Shown here piece by piece: positions 1 through 8,797 of a stretch of 64,000 nucleotides of DNA. Position 1 is the first letter of the stretch. Every line of letters starts with the position of its first letter. The DNA comes from JAPPKS01 sp963667895 (GTDB lineage: Bacteria > Poribacteria > WGA-4E > PCPOR2b), in NCBI GenBank assembly GCA_965223985.1, contig OZ245030.1:4216001-4280000 (forward strand), read 5' to 3'. The position numbers and the translations under genes were made by a program. The notes below the pieces were generated by a model. The model worked only from the letters and a program-made list of their open reading frames with translations. It was not told the origin of the DNA and did no database searches.

Positions 1-745
1 CCGCATACCATTTCTCCAATTGCTCTAACGATGCTCCCCAGCTTCGATGAGTAGGAGGTTGCGCCCCTCTCCATTCAAAGTTTCGACTCTGTATTACTGT
101 TGACATTGTTAAGTCTCGACCTGTGTACAGGCGTCCATTCTCATCTGTTTTATAGCGCGATAACTGTGCATCTGAATATTCGGTGTATTGTTTATTCCAA
201 GTGTAACTATCGCCTTTACAATAAAATAGAAGTAAGTCATGGACTTTGGAGTAGTACCTTGCTTTCATGTTATGAGCATTGGTTCTTTCCCACACAATCT
301 CATTTCTGAAATTCTCAACCCCAAAAATCTGGTCCAAGATAATCTTCAGATAATGCGATGCCGTCGGGTCGCAGTGGAGATAAAAGCTCCCCGTCGGTCT
401 GAGTACCCGATGTAGTTCCACCAATCGCAACGCCATCATCACGAGATATGCCATCAAGTTCGTTTCAGTAAGGAAGCCGCGAAAACTCTTGATCGTCTCA
501 ACTAGAAGGTGTGGTGAGGTTCTGATTAACTCATGATATGCCTGCTCGGTGGCTTCACCCCACCGCCATGTATCCTCAAAGGCTTGGATTTGCGCTTGTG
601 ATGCCGTGCCATCCGTCTCACTGAAAATCACATTATACGCCTGATTCGAGTTGAACGGAGGATCGATGTAGATTAGGTCTACACTTTCATCGGGGATATG
701 CTCTCGTAGGATTTCGAGGTTATCCCCGTAGTACAGCATATTCAT
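1..745 (-). CDS. Site-specific DNA methyltransferase, N6/N4 type (3' end outside window)
   Basis: The gene is open to the window edge, so only the first 248 residues are visible. It begins at an ATG preceded by AGGAGG at good spacing. The catalytic motif DPPF lies at about residues 28-31, followed by the SNQAYN segment typical of DNA adenine (or N4-cytosine) methyltransferases of the type III Mod/beta class, in which the catalytic motif precedes the AdoMet-binding motif. That later FxGxG motif would lie in the missing part. A further conserved-looking stretch, RPTGSFYLHCD, follows at about residues 120-130. It would methylate DNA using S-adenosylmethionine, either as part of restriction-modification or as an orphan enzyme. 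No nuclease partner is visible next to it; rtcA lies upstream on the same strand. Function class is fairly sure, base specificity unknown. Confidence 0.85.
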   Translation of the reverse strand, partial: MNMLYYGDNLEILREHIPDESVDLIYIDPPFNSNQAYNVIFSETDGTASQAQIQAFEDTWRWGEATEQAYHELIRTSPHLLVETIKSFRGFLTETNLMAYLVMMALRLVELHRVLRPTGSFYLHCDPTASHYLKIILDQIFGVENFRNEIVWERTNAHNMKARYYSKVHDLLLFYCKGDSYTWNKQYTEYSDAQLSRYKTDENGRLYTGRDLTMSTVIQSRNFEWRGAQPPTHRSWGASLEQLEKWYA

Positions 746-766
746 AGTCAACCTCCTAACCCATTT

Positions 767-796
767 ATTATACCAAAGGAGGACGGGAAAATGTAA
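767..796 (-). promoter_or_regulatory. Possible sigma70 promoter of the methyltransferase gene
   Basis: On the minus strand a perfect TATAAT (772-767) lies 21 bases before the start codon. A weak -35 match, TTACAT (796-791), sits 18 bases upstream of it. The -10 box is convincing, the -35 box is not. Confidence 0.35.
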
Positions 797-998
797 CGCT
801 AGTGCAAATCAGGAATTTCCCTTTGAGCCCAAATACACGCTTTTCGCCTTCTGTGCCGTCTCCGCATCCATGCTTTAACTCTCTCACTTCAATCACAGTT
901 GTCCAGCCTTCCGTTCATTGGAAGGATCCACGTACAATCTCCTCCTTGCAAAGGGAAGAGCGGCGATCCCCTGCCGCCTGTAATAGATTCCCTAACTG

Positions 999-2054
999 TC
1001 AAGCACTTTGGGCATTTCGGGCGATGATTTCCCCACGCTCTCCCTCTGCGCCCTTGATTTCAAATCGAACGGGTAAAAACTGCTGAAGCAGCCAGATATT
1101 CGTCGTGAGGTGACGTGTGATTTGAGAAGTGGAAAAGCGCGATTCCCCTTTGGCAAGCGCCATAGGCAAGATGAGCTGATCGGCGAGATGCGGGTCAATT
1201 GCCGACCCCGACTCCAAGAAATCAATCAGCGCTTGGCAAGCTTCATCAGCGATCTGATCGGCAGACTTGCCGCGTTTACCCAGTGCGAAAAATCCCGCTT
1301 GCGTATGCTCAAATATCGCGTTCAGAAAAACAAGCGTTCCCTGACCGATAGATTTCCCCTGGACCAAGTCGATATTGACGCGTGGGGTGAATTGCGCCAA
1401 GTGTCTCATGCTCTGATCCCGCTGGCGAATCGCAATATGACTGGGTAGATTGGAAACGGCGGAAATCCCTCGAATCTCCTTCAACGCCCCTCGCTCACTC
1501 AGGTTCACCCCGCGCCAGTTGGGCACGGGTTGAATACGAGCAGTTGCTTCTCCGCCGCCTTTTGGATACCAGCCCCATCGGTTCAACTTCAGAGAACCTT
1601 GAAATCCGAACTTCGCCACTGTAGGGATGAAAATTGTCTGAAGGTATTGGACGTTTGGGCTGTATGGCACATGGGTTCCGCCGCGCAGCGTCACGGTTGC
1701 CGGGGTATCAGCGTAAGCCAGCGGGATGGCAATGGATTGGAACACGAGAGATAACGCCCCTGCACTTGGACGAACATCAGCCACATCAAAGATGTAGTTG
1801 CCGCCGCGAATCCGCTGTGGGACAAAGGCTAAGGTTAGTGAACCAAGCGTAGCTCCCTTCACCTCGGCATTGGTGATTGCTGCAACTCCATTAACAGTGG
1901 TGAGATGCTGTGCCGCAAGTCCTGGTATTCTACGACCTAAACGGATGTTCGTCAGCCGGATGGGCTGTCCGAGAATTGCAGATAAGCTGAGGCATGATCG
2001 CAGAATCTGACCGCCGCCTTCGCCATAATCGCCATCAATTTCGAGAAAGTTCAT
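999..2054 (-). CDS. rtcA: RNA 3'-terminal phosphate cyclase
   Basis: RtcA converts an RNA 3'-phosphate to a 2',3'-cyclic phosphate using ATP, through a covalent AMP-histidine intermediate; it is part of RNA repair. The 351-residue length is normal for the family. The N-terminus carries the family motif GDYGEGGGQILR (residues 8-19), and the C-terminal part has ITRHLTTN, whose histidine matches the known nucleotidyl-accepting residue (family knowledge). The start codon overlaps the glnD stop by four bases (ATGA), so the two are probably translationally coupled. No RtcB ligase is seen nearby. Annotation is secure from sequence. Confidence 0.95.
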   Translation of the reverse strand: MNFLEIDGDYGEGGGQILRSCLSLSAILGQPIRLTNIRLGRRIPGLAAQHLTTVNGVAAITNAEVKGATLGSLTLAFVPQRIRGGNYIFDVADVRPSAGALSLVFQSIAIPLAYADTPATVTLRGGTHVPYSPNVQYLQTIFIPTVAKFGFQGSLKLNRWGWYPKGGGEATARIQPVPNWRGVNLSERGALKEIRGISAVSNLPSHIAIRQRDQSMRHLAQFTPRVNIDLVQGKSIGQGTLVFLNAIFEHTQAGFFALGKRGKSADQIADEACQALIDFLESGSAIDPHLADQLILPMALAKGESRFSTSQITRHLTTNIWLLQQFLPVRFEIKGAEGERGEIIARNAQSA

Positions 2055-4738
2055 TTGGTAGTTTCAATAATGTCTGAATGGCCCAACGCCTCTGCGAGTG
2101 CACGCTTAACTGCTGCGATCCGATCGGGCGATGTGGTTTCTGTCCCATCTTCCTCCGTTACGTAGAACGAATCGATTGCCGTAAATGCTCTGGTCGTAAC
2201 CTTTGCCAAGCGAATACCTAAACCGAGTTCATAAAACACATTTGAGATGGTGTACAACAATCCCAACCGATCCGGCACACGGACATCGACAATGATGGCA
2301 TAATCCGAGCTTGCAAAGTCAATACGTATTTCTGAAGGGCTGCTACGACGCTGCAGATGGACTGGATAGCCCAACTCACTCCGTTCTTGAAGGAGTTCCT
2401 CTACTGCTTTCTCTCCCCTCCAGACAGCGCCCAAAGTCTCCGCAATTTGGCGGCACTGATCTAAGGAAATGCCCTGCAATGAAACATCTCTCATGTCGCC
2501 GTCAAAACGTCCCGCCGCCACATTGAGCATGTCGATAACAATCCCATCTTTTCGCGTGTTAACGGCAGCGCTCAAGATGTTAATATCTTTAGCTGCGAGA
2601 ACACCCGTAATTCGCCGAAAAATTCCTTGGGCATCGTGCGTGCAGATTCCAATCTGCGTATAGGTTTCCTTTTCTTCAAAACAGGAGACAGGAACTGGAT
2701 CTGCCTTCAATCTTTCAACCAACTCGATCTGTTTGCAAATCAGCTCCGGTGTCTGTGAAATTAACTCTTGCTCAGGCATCATCTTAAAGTGTTGTGCGAT
2801 TGTGGTCTCACTGACGGACTCGTCAATTAACCGAGTAACCTGTTCCTTTAGCTCATCTAACTTCAATGAATCTAGGTTGCCTAGCAGGAGGTTCAGTGTC
2901 CGTGTGTAGAGCTTCGAAAGCAAAATCGAATTCCATTCGTTCCAGATTGATGGATTCACCGCTCGCATGTCTGCAAACGTCAGAAGATAAAGCATCTTCA
3001 GATGTTCCTCATCTTTCACCAATCCGGCAAAGCGTTCAATTTCTCTCGGATCATCGACATCGCGCTGTTGTGCTGCGTAGCTCATGTCCCGATGCCTAAG
3101 TATCAAAAATAACACCATTTCTTGGTCGATGTCATTGAGTTTCAGTCGGTTCAGTGCATCCTTTGCCATCTCAACGCTGCGGACATCATGTCCTCCTATT
3201 GGACCATCTACCCCTTTTCCAACATCGTGTAACAAGAGCGCCAGCCGCAGCAATTCCGGTTTTTTCAGTCCGCTCATGATATCCAGAAAAAACTGTCCAT
3301 CTTTTAATTTTCTCAGCGTATCTTCTTCTAAATTTTCAATTGCATACATTGTGTGCTCATCAACGGTGTATTGATGGTACCGATCAAATCGGATCAACGA
3401 TCGAACCTTACCAAACTCAGGCATATAGCGATCCAATACTTGCCAGCGATGCATCCGGCGCAAAACCTCCGCAACGGATGTCGGACAACTTAGAATCGCA
3501 AGGAAACATTTCGCGTTTTCCAGAAGACGCCGAAACTCGTCATCAATGAGATCCAAGTTGGTAGTAATCTGATGACGAATACCGGCACTAATTCGGCGAT
3601 TGAGCCGCTGACGATGTACAAACACCTTCATCATTCGACTAGGGTCGTTCGTAAAATCCGAATGACCGGGCTGGAAACTAATTTCATTCCGTACAATGGC
3701 AAACCCGTCCGATAACCGCTTGGTCAGCATTCGACTCATAAGACGGTGTAGCTTGGATTGGTTATGTTTCACCCGGTCTATAATCAGCTTCGTAAATTCA
3801 AAGAGGTGCTCCGCGTGAAGGTAGTAATCGCGCATTAAGTCTTCTTCAGCCAGAGCGTGATCTTTATCGCTGTAACCTAGATTCTTTGCGACGATTTCTT
3901 GGACCTCAAACGTTAGTTGATCGTTCCCTCTCCGATTGACGTAGTGGAGCTCATTACGTAGTCGCCAGAGAAAATCGAGCGAAGCTTCACATGCATCCGA
4001 TACCGCTTGGGGGATCATCCCTCGATTGGCGAGTCCCTGCATATCTTTGATCCCATATCGAACAGCCGCAATCCAGATAGCTGTGTGAAAATCTCTCAAC
4101 CCGCCAACACTTTCCTTAATATTCGGTTCTTGCAGATAAATCGTAGCGCCGTAAGATTCATGACGTTCGCCCCATTCTTGGGTTTTCTGTGCGATAAATT
4201 TCCCAACCCGCCTTTTAAAAAAATGCTTTGATGTTTGCACTTGGAATTGACGATAAATCGGTCTTGCCCCAACGATATAGCGTGCGTCCAGCATTGATGT
4301 TTTTGAGAAAATGTCGTCGTAAGTTGCGCGGATGCACTCCTTGATAGATCGACAGCTATGACCCACTTCAAAGCCGGCATCCCAGAGCATCGTAATCAAT
4401 TGAGAGGCAAACGGCTGTATTTGCTTAACGTTCACCCGTGAGGCATCATAGACCAACATAATGTCGATATCCGAATATGGATTCAACTCTTCTCGTCCAT
4501 ACCCTCCCAATGCAAGAATTGCAAGGTAGGGTGCTTCCGGTAAAATCTTTTCTTGGGTTGCCGCGTGATAGATGCGTTGGATTACGTTGTCTGTGAGCCT
4601 TGTGTATTCCTCGACAATCTCCTTGCCGCCAATCCCGAATTGGTGGCGAGAGTAGATACGCTCGCGCTCTTTGGCACAAAAGTCCTTCAAATCTTCGACA
4701 ACCGCGCGATTTTGTAATGTGTCCCGCTGCGTTTGCAT
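2051..4738 (-). CDS. glnD: PII uridylyltransferase/uridylyl-removing enzyme
   Basis: GlnD senses glutamine and adds UMP to, or removes it from, PII signal proteins, controlling nitrogen assimilation. Domain order is complete: nucleotidyltransferase with GGYGREELNPYSDID near residues 83-97, a helical GlnD-type linker, an HD hydrolase domain with LLHDVGKG followed by GGHD, and two C-terminal ACT domains for ligand sensing (one around CTHDAQGIFRRITGVL, one around VRVPDRLGLLYTISN). I chose the ATG at 4738 because GGAGAAG lies just upstream; the open frame extends 27 codons further, to 4819, without a comparable ribosome site. The resulting 895 residues suit the family. The stop overlaps the rtcA start. 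No PII or glutamine synthetase gene is in the window. Confidence 0.95.
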   Translation of the reverse strand: MQTQRDTLQNRAVVEDLKDFCAKERERIYSRHQFGIGGKEIVEEYTRLTDNVIQRIYHAATQEKILPEAPYLAILALGGYGREELNPYSDIDIMLVYDASRVNVKQIQPFASQLITMLWDAGFEVGHSCRSIKECIRATYDDIFSKTSMLDARYIVGARPIYRQFQVQTSKHFFKRRVGKFIAQKTQEWGERHESYGATIYLQEPNIKESVGGLRDFHTAIWIAAVRYGIKDMQGLANRGMIPQAVSDACEASLDFLWRLRNELHYVNRRGNDQLTFEVQEIVAKNLGYSDKDHALAEEDLMRDYYLHAEHLFEFTKLIIDRVKHNQSKLHRLMSRMLTKRLSDGFAIVRNEISFQPGHSDFTNDPSRMMKVFVHRQRLNRRISAGIRHQITTNLDLIDDEFRRLLENAKCFLAILSCPTSVAEVLRRMHRWQVLDRYMPEFGKVRSLIRFDRYHQYTVDEHTMYAIENLEEDTLRKLKDGQFFLDIMSGLKKPELLRLALLLHDVGKGVDGPIGGHDVRSVEMAKDALNRLKLNDIDQEMVLFLILRHRDMSYAAQQRDVDDPREIERFAGLVKDEEHLKMLYLLTFADMRAVNPSIWNEWNSILLSKLYTRTLNLLLGNLDSLKLDELKEQVTRLIDESVSETTIAQHFKMMPEQELISQTPELICKQIELVERLKADPVPVSCFEEKETYTQIGICTHDAQGIFRRITGVLAAKDINILSAAVNTRKDGIVIDMLNVAAGRFDGDMRDVSLQGISLDQCRQIAETLGAVWRGEKAVEELLQERSELGYPVHLQRRSSPSEIRIDFASSDYAIIVDVRVPDRLGLLYTISNVFYELGLGIRLAKVTTRAFTAIDSFYVTEEDGTETTSPDRIAAVKRALAEALGHSDIIETTK

Positions 4739-4934
4739 ACATCTTCTCCGAATTGAAAATATCCGTAGGAGGGACTTCTTAGCCCCGATGCTCCGATAAT
4801 CGGGACACCGATTCCCCACCTACAATGAAACAATATAACCGTTCGAATACATATCCGACGCTGTAATTGTATGGCAAATTGAATTGTATTTCGCAGGCAC
4901 TTGAATGGCAAAAACCCGAAATGGGTCGGATAAG

Positions 4935-6290
4935 CTACAATCCACTTAGTAAAAGGATACATATGAGTACAGCTAACAAAACAAATAGTATCTTTACTTC
5001 GACTAGATAGCCTTTATAGCGCATTGCGCGTGAATCTTTCGCCTTCAACTGATTAATCAGTTCGATTCGCCGATGAATCGAAGGGTGCGTGTGGAAAATC
5101 TCAACGACACGTTGAATTGAATGAGGAAGAAAATTTAGGTACGCGAGGCGGTTGAGAGCAGATTTGAATGCGTCCGGATTGCCAGTAAGCTCGACCGCAT
5201 AAAGATCTGCTTGGTGTTCAAAACGTCTCGAAAGGTAACCAAACACGAGGACAAAGTAGAGGAAAAGGAAGAAGATTGTCCCAATTGATGACAGCACAGC
5301 AGATTCAGGCAAGAGCGTCAAAATCGGCTCTCCAACGTGGGTAGTAAAGATCGCATAACCGAGAAAATAAGTCATCGAAAAGATGAAATAGGTTGAGATA
5401 TGATTGTAACGCACATGCCCGAATTCATGGGCGACAACGGTTTCAATCTCTTCATCGGAAAAATGGGTCAGCAGCGCATCGGTCAAGAAAATCTGACGAG
5501 ACCAGTGAGCGATCCCAGCGACGGCAGCATTAGCAATTGACAAAGACCCTGTTTGCCAAACAACAATCTTTTTGTATTTGATTTTGTCTTGCGCTGCAAG
5601 ACGATTGATTTTTTCATTCAGATTCATATCAGCCAGCGGGAGTATTCTACCGATGCAACTCAGCAATAGCGGCGTGTAGATATACACAAGGAGAATCAGA
5701 ATCCCCATAAGGGGAATAAACAGGTATGTATGCTCGACAAAGAGCCGCTTTGTTTCCGGAAAATGTTCAATCAAATCAAGCAGGACAAAGTAGGCAAATA
5801 GGGGGAGGAGGGGAATTATCAAAAATTTCATGTGAAAGCTCAGAAACTCACGTCTTTTTGCGCCTCGGCGATGTGTATTTCGGTCAATCTCATGAAGTGC
5901 TAGACGAATTAGCATCAATCCAACGAGGAGGGGAAAAATCGAGAAGGCATGGCGAATGTGGGGCAGATTGATGAAGTGCAACGTTTGGTGGATGAGAACG
6001 GGCAAGTTCAATATATATACATTGTAAACATAACCAACGAGGACCAGAATCTCAAACCCAATCGCCGCTTGTTTAATCCGATATCGTCGATGTACCGAAC
6101 CCTCTGAGTCAAAAGCCAAGGTTCTTGTGACATACGTTCCGAGTAAATAAACAAGAACCGATGGTATAACGGTTGCAACGACTGCAAACAGGATAATAAG
6201 GCTGTGATTAATCTCTCTACCATCTATTGGAAGTTCAAAGGAGAACAGGAAAACAAATCCAGCGATTAAAATAAGGCTAATCTGCCTCAC
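4935..6290 (-). CDS. M48 family membrane zinc metalloprotease
   Basis: The protein has several N-terminal membrane segments, then the zinc protease signature VVAHEFGHVRYNH (HExxH), further hydrophobic segments and a probable third ligand glutamate in SRRFEHQADLYA. This is the HtpX/Ste24-like M48 layout, with the active site facing the cytoplasm or membrane surface and a role in membrane protein quality control or processing. It starts at GTG (6290) with AAAGGA six bases upstream. Length is 451 residues. It lies in the same direction as the TPR gene upstream and glnD downstream, with gaps of about 115 and 196 bases. A second, distinct M48 protease (Ste24-like) is at 15275-16516. The exact substrate is unknown. 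Confidence 0.85.
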   Translation of the reverse strand: MRQISLILIAGFVFLFSFELPIDGREINHSLIILFAVVATVIPSVLVYLLGTYVTRTLAFDSEGSVHRRYRIKQAAIGFEILVLVGYVYNVYILNLPVLIHQTLHFINLPHIRHAFSIFPLLVGLMLIRLALHEIDRNTHRRGAKRREFLSFHMKFLIIPLLPLFAYFVLLDLIEHFPETKRLFVEHTYLFIPLMGILILLVYIYTPLLLSCIGRILPLADMNLNEKINRLAAQDKIKYKKIVVWQTGSLSIANAAVAGIAHWSRQIFLTDALLTHFSDEEIETVVAHEFGHVRYNHISTYFIFSMTYFLGYAIFTTHVGEPILTLLPESAVLSSIGTIFFLFLYFVLVFGYLSRRFEHQADLYAVELTGNPDAFKSALNRLAYLNFLPHSIQRVVEIFHTHPSIHRRIELINQLKAKDSRAMRYKGYLVEVKILFVLLAVLICILLLSGL

Positions 6291-6404
6291 TGTGTATCCT
6301 TTCCAGCTTGCAATTCGACATTCTCTCTTTGTCTGAGTAAAGTCATCTCAGCGTCACTGGGATAGTTTACGGGTAGGGAGATTTTAGTTGCGGAATGGCT
6401 GAAA

Positions 6405-6722
6405 TCACATACCCATCTGTATCTGTTTTGATTTTGCCATCGCTTCCTCCGCTTCAGGAATCATGCCTTTGCGCTGATAACAGACTGACAAACTCGTGTA
6501 GTTCAATGGATCGTTCGGATTAACTTCGATCGATTTCTTAATCGCTTCAATCGCCTCATCGTACTTGCCCATCCGTTCGAAAGTGTGTCCGAGTCCAACG
6601 TAACCATCGGCATATTCCGGGTACAGATCGATGAGTTCTTGGAAGGCGGCAATAGCCGCGTCGAGTTCGTTATTTCCAAAATGAGATAACGCTCGATCGT
6701 AAATTTCTTCTTTCAAAAGCAT
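6405..6722 (-). CDS. Small tetratricopeptide repeat protein
   Basis: A 105-residue protein made almost only of TPR helices: about three repeats are visible, with typical positions in DLYPEYADGYVGLGHTFERM and SIEVNPNDPLNYTSLSVCYQ. TPRs bind partner proteins; no catalytic motif and no signal peptide is seen. An AGAGGAGA ribosome site lies directly before the ATG. It is the first gene of the minus-strand run TPR - M48 peptidase - glnD - rtcA and is divergent from the cyclophilin gene. Function beyond protein binding cannot be assigned. Confidence 0.8.
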   Translation of the reverse strand: MLLKEEIYDRALSHFGNNELDAAIAAFQELIDLYPEYADGYVGLGHTFERMGKYDEAIEAIKKSIEVNPNDPLNYTSLSVCYQRKGMIPEAEEAMAKSKQIQMGM

Positions 6723-6848
6723 TCTTCTCCTCTTTGCTTTTCCACGGTGTTTATGCGGTCCTCCAACTCCCTTTTGCGAGTTCTCTTCATGGTAGCCATT
6801 CTAACAGACGGCTACCTGAAAGTCAACGCTAAAACCTGGCGATTTCGT

Positions 6849-6877
6849 TTGACTGTCTATCGCGTGATTGGTATAAT
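6849..6877 (+). promoter_or_regulatory. Strong sigma70-type promoter upstream of the cyclophilin gene
   Basis: TTGACT (6849-6854), a 17-base spacer, then a perfect TATAAT (6872-6877). The predicted transcript would start near 6884, about 23 bases before the ATG, with AAGGA in between. It is the clearest housekeeping promoter in the window. Confidence 0.75.
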
Positions 6878-6906
6878 TAAGTCGGCGCAAAAAGGACAAA
6901 TTCAAT

Positions 6907-7470
6907 ATGATTTGGATGGTGCGAGATTCGATAGTATTCGGCGCTGCCTTTCTAGTTCTAATGACCTGCTGCGGTTGTGAAGAGTCGAATCCAACGGCAA
7001 TAATCGAGACCGACAAAGGGAAAATAGCCGTCGAACTCCACACTGAAGCGGCACCTAAAACAGTCGAGAACTTTATAACCCTCGTTCAGCAGGGGTTCTA
7101 CGATGGACTCACCTTTCATCGATTTGAACCTGGGTTTGTGATTCAAGGCGGCGATCCAAAGGGAGATGGGACGGGTGGACCGCGGTGGAAAATTCCCGGA
7201 GAGTTTCAAGATCCTGAGCTTCGCGCGAAAATGCCTAGACATGAAAAAGGTATCGTTGCAATGGCACGATCCACCGATCCCAATTCCGCGGGAAGTCAGT
7301 TCTACATCTGTCTAAATCCAGAGCCTAATCGCTATCGACATCTTGAAGGGAAATACACTACATTTGGACGTGTAATCGAAGGCTTAGATGTAGTTGACCA
7401 GCTGCGCAAGGGGGACAAGATGAATCGGGTTACACTGAAGCATCAGAGAGGGCAAATCAATCCGAATTAG
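6907..7470 (+). CDS. Cyclophilin-type peptidyl-prolyl isomerase lipoprotein
   Basis: The enzyme catalyses cis-trans isomerisation of proline peptide bonds and helps fold exported proteins. The first 24 residues are a lipoprotein signal with a cysteine cluster ending MTCCGC, so it is probably lipid-anchored in the periplasm. The cyclophilin fold follows with TFHRFEPGFVIQGGDPKGDG (active-site Arg in FHR, then QGGD), SAGSQFYICL and a FGRVIEGLDVVDQL end. The position usually His in LDGKHTVFG is Tyr here (LEGKYTTFG). Length 187 residues is normal for small bacterial cyclophilins. It has its own promoter and is divergent from the TPR gene. Confidence 0.92.
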   Translation: MIWMVRDSIVFGAAFLVLMTCCGCEESNPTAIIETDKGKIAVELHTEAAPKTVENFITLVQQGFYDGLTFHRFEPGFVIQGGDPKGDGTGGPRWKIPGEFQDPELRAKMPRHEKGIVAMARSTDPNSAGSQFYICLNPEPNRYRHLEGKYTTFGRVIEGLDVVDQLRKGDKMNRVTLKHQRGQINPN

Positions 7471-7693
7471 ACGATTTGCTTCTTTCTTGATTTCCGATTA
7501 CTCTGTCTCGAAGTCATTGCTTCAACCGTGGGGTTTCTCTCAACGATTACATGAATTCAGGCTCTGATGTCATCCTCAAATGTGTTATCGTTTTAAATTT
7601 TATGATGTGTGCTCGTCAATCGTCGACAGTAAATATTGGGTGTTAGGTGTTCCTAATGCCCAATTCCTGTTTTAGAAAGGATCTTAACAACGC

Positions 7694-8755
7694 ATGGAAG
7701 AATGGAAACGTCTAGTTCGGGATTCCGTGAACACTCCCGAAAAGCTTGCTGCCATCTTCGATGTCGACATCGAAGAGATGCGGCGCGTTCATGAAGTATT
7801 TCCAATTCGCATTAATCCCTACTATTTAAGCCTGATTGAGAAGCCCGGCGATCCGATTTGGAAGCAGGTCGTTCCGGATTCAAAAGAGCTTGTCAGAACA
7901 GGCGTTGAAGAGGATGACCCCCTCAATGAGGAGGACGATAGTGAGGTCCCAAATGTCACGCATCGATATCCGGACCGTGCCCTGTTTTATGTCAACTACA
8001 TGTGTCCAATCTACTGCCGGTTTTGCACGCGGAAACGCAAAGTTGGCGACCCAGATTCGATTCCAGATGGAAGTATTGAGATGGGCTTACAGTATCTCCG
8101 CGAACACGTTGAAGTGCGCGACGTGATAATATCGGGTGGCGACCCACTCATGCTGACTGACCGTAAAATTGATTACATCGTTGGCGGACTCCGTTCAATC
8201 AATCACATTGAGATAATTCGCATCGGCACCCGAGTACCAGTGACCCTGCCGCAACGTATCACACCTGAGTTATGTGCTATTCTCAAAAAGCACCATCCTT
8301 TCTACATCAACACGCATTTCAACCACCCTCGAGAAATCACGCCAGAAACTACGGAGGCTTGCGAAAGGCTAGCTGATGCCGGTATACCGCTCGGCAATCA
8401 GTGTGTGCTGCTTCGGGGTGTCAACGACGATCCGGCAGTCATGGTCGAGTTGATGAAGAAACTCCTTAAAATCCGAGTGAAGCCCTACTATATCTATCAG
8501 GCTGATCTCGTTTATGGAACCGATCACTTCCGCACATCTGTAAAAAAAGGATTTGAGATTATCTCTGCGTTGCGTGGGCATATCTCTGGGCTCGGAGTGC
8601 CGCATTATGTGATTGATGCCCCCGGCGGCGGCGGTAAGATTGCGCTTATCCCGAACTCAATTGTGTCTTTCGATGATGAAGAAATCAAACTCAGGAACTA
8701 CGAGGGCAACGTATATCGCTATCCAAGCACACCTTTCTACGACGAGGATTGGTAG
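7694..8755 (+). CDS. Lysine 2,3-aminomutase family radical SAM enzyme
   Basis: This is a KamA/EpmB-family enzyme that moves an amino group from C2 to C3 of lysine (or a lysine residue) using a [4Fe-4S] cluster, S-adenosylmethionine and PLP. The cluster motif CPIYCRFCTRKR (CxxxCxxC) is at about residues 108-119, followed by the GGDPLM AdoMet contact. PGGGGK near residue 310 is the family's PLP-binding lysine site. At 353 residues it is closer to EpmB (about 340) than to clostridial KamA (about 416). No efp or lysyl-EF-P gene is adjacent, so whether it makes beta-lysine or modifies EF-P is open. The gpmI-type gene follows closely on the same strand. Confidence 0.88.
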   Translation: MEEWKRLVRDSVNTPEKLAAIFDVDIEEMRRVHEVFPIRINPYYLSLIEKPGDPIWKQVVPDSKELVRTGVEEDDPLNEEDDSEVPNVTHRYPDRALFYVNYMCPIYCRFCTRKRKVGDPDSIPDGSIEMGLQYLREHVEVRDVIISGGDPLMLTDRKIDYIVGGLRSINHIEIIRIGTRVPVTLPQRITPELCAILKKHHPFYINTHFNHPREITPETTEACERLADAGIPLGNQCVLLRGVNDDPAVMVELMKKLLKIRVKPYYIYQADLVYGTDHFRTSVKKGFEIISALRGHISGLGVPHYVIDAPGGGGKIALIPNSIVSFDDEEIKLRNYEGNVYRYPSTPFYDEDW

Positions 8756-8797
8756 AAGTTTATCCGCAACGAACATGCATACGTGGAGCAGGTTATC

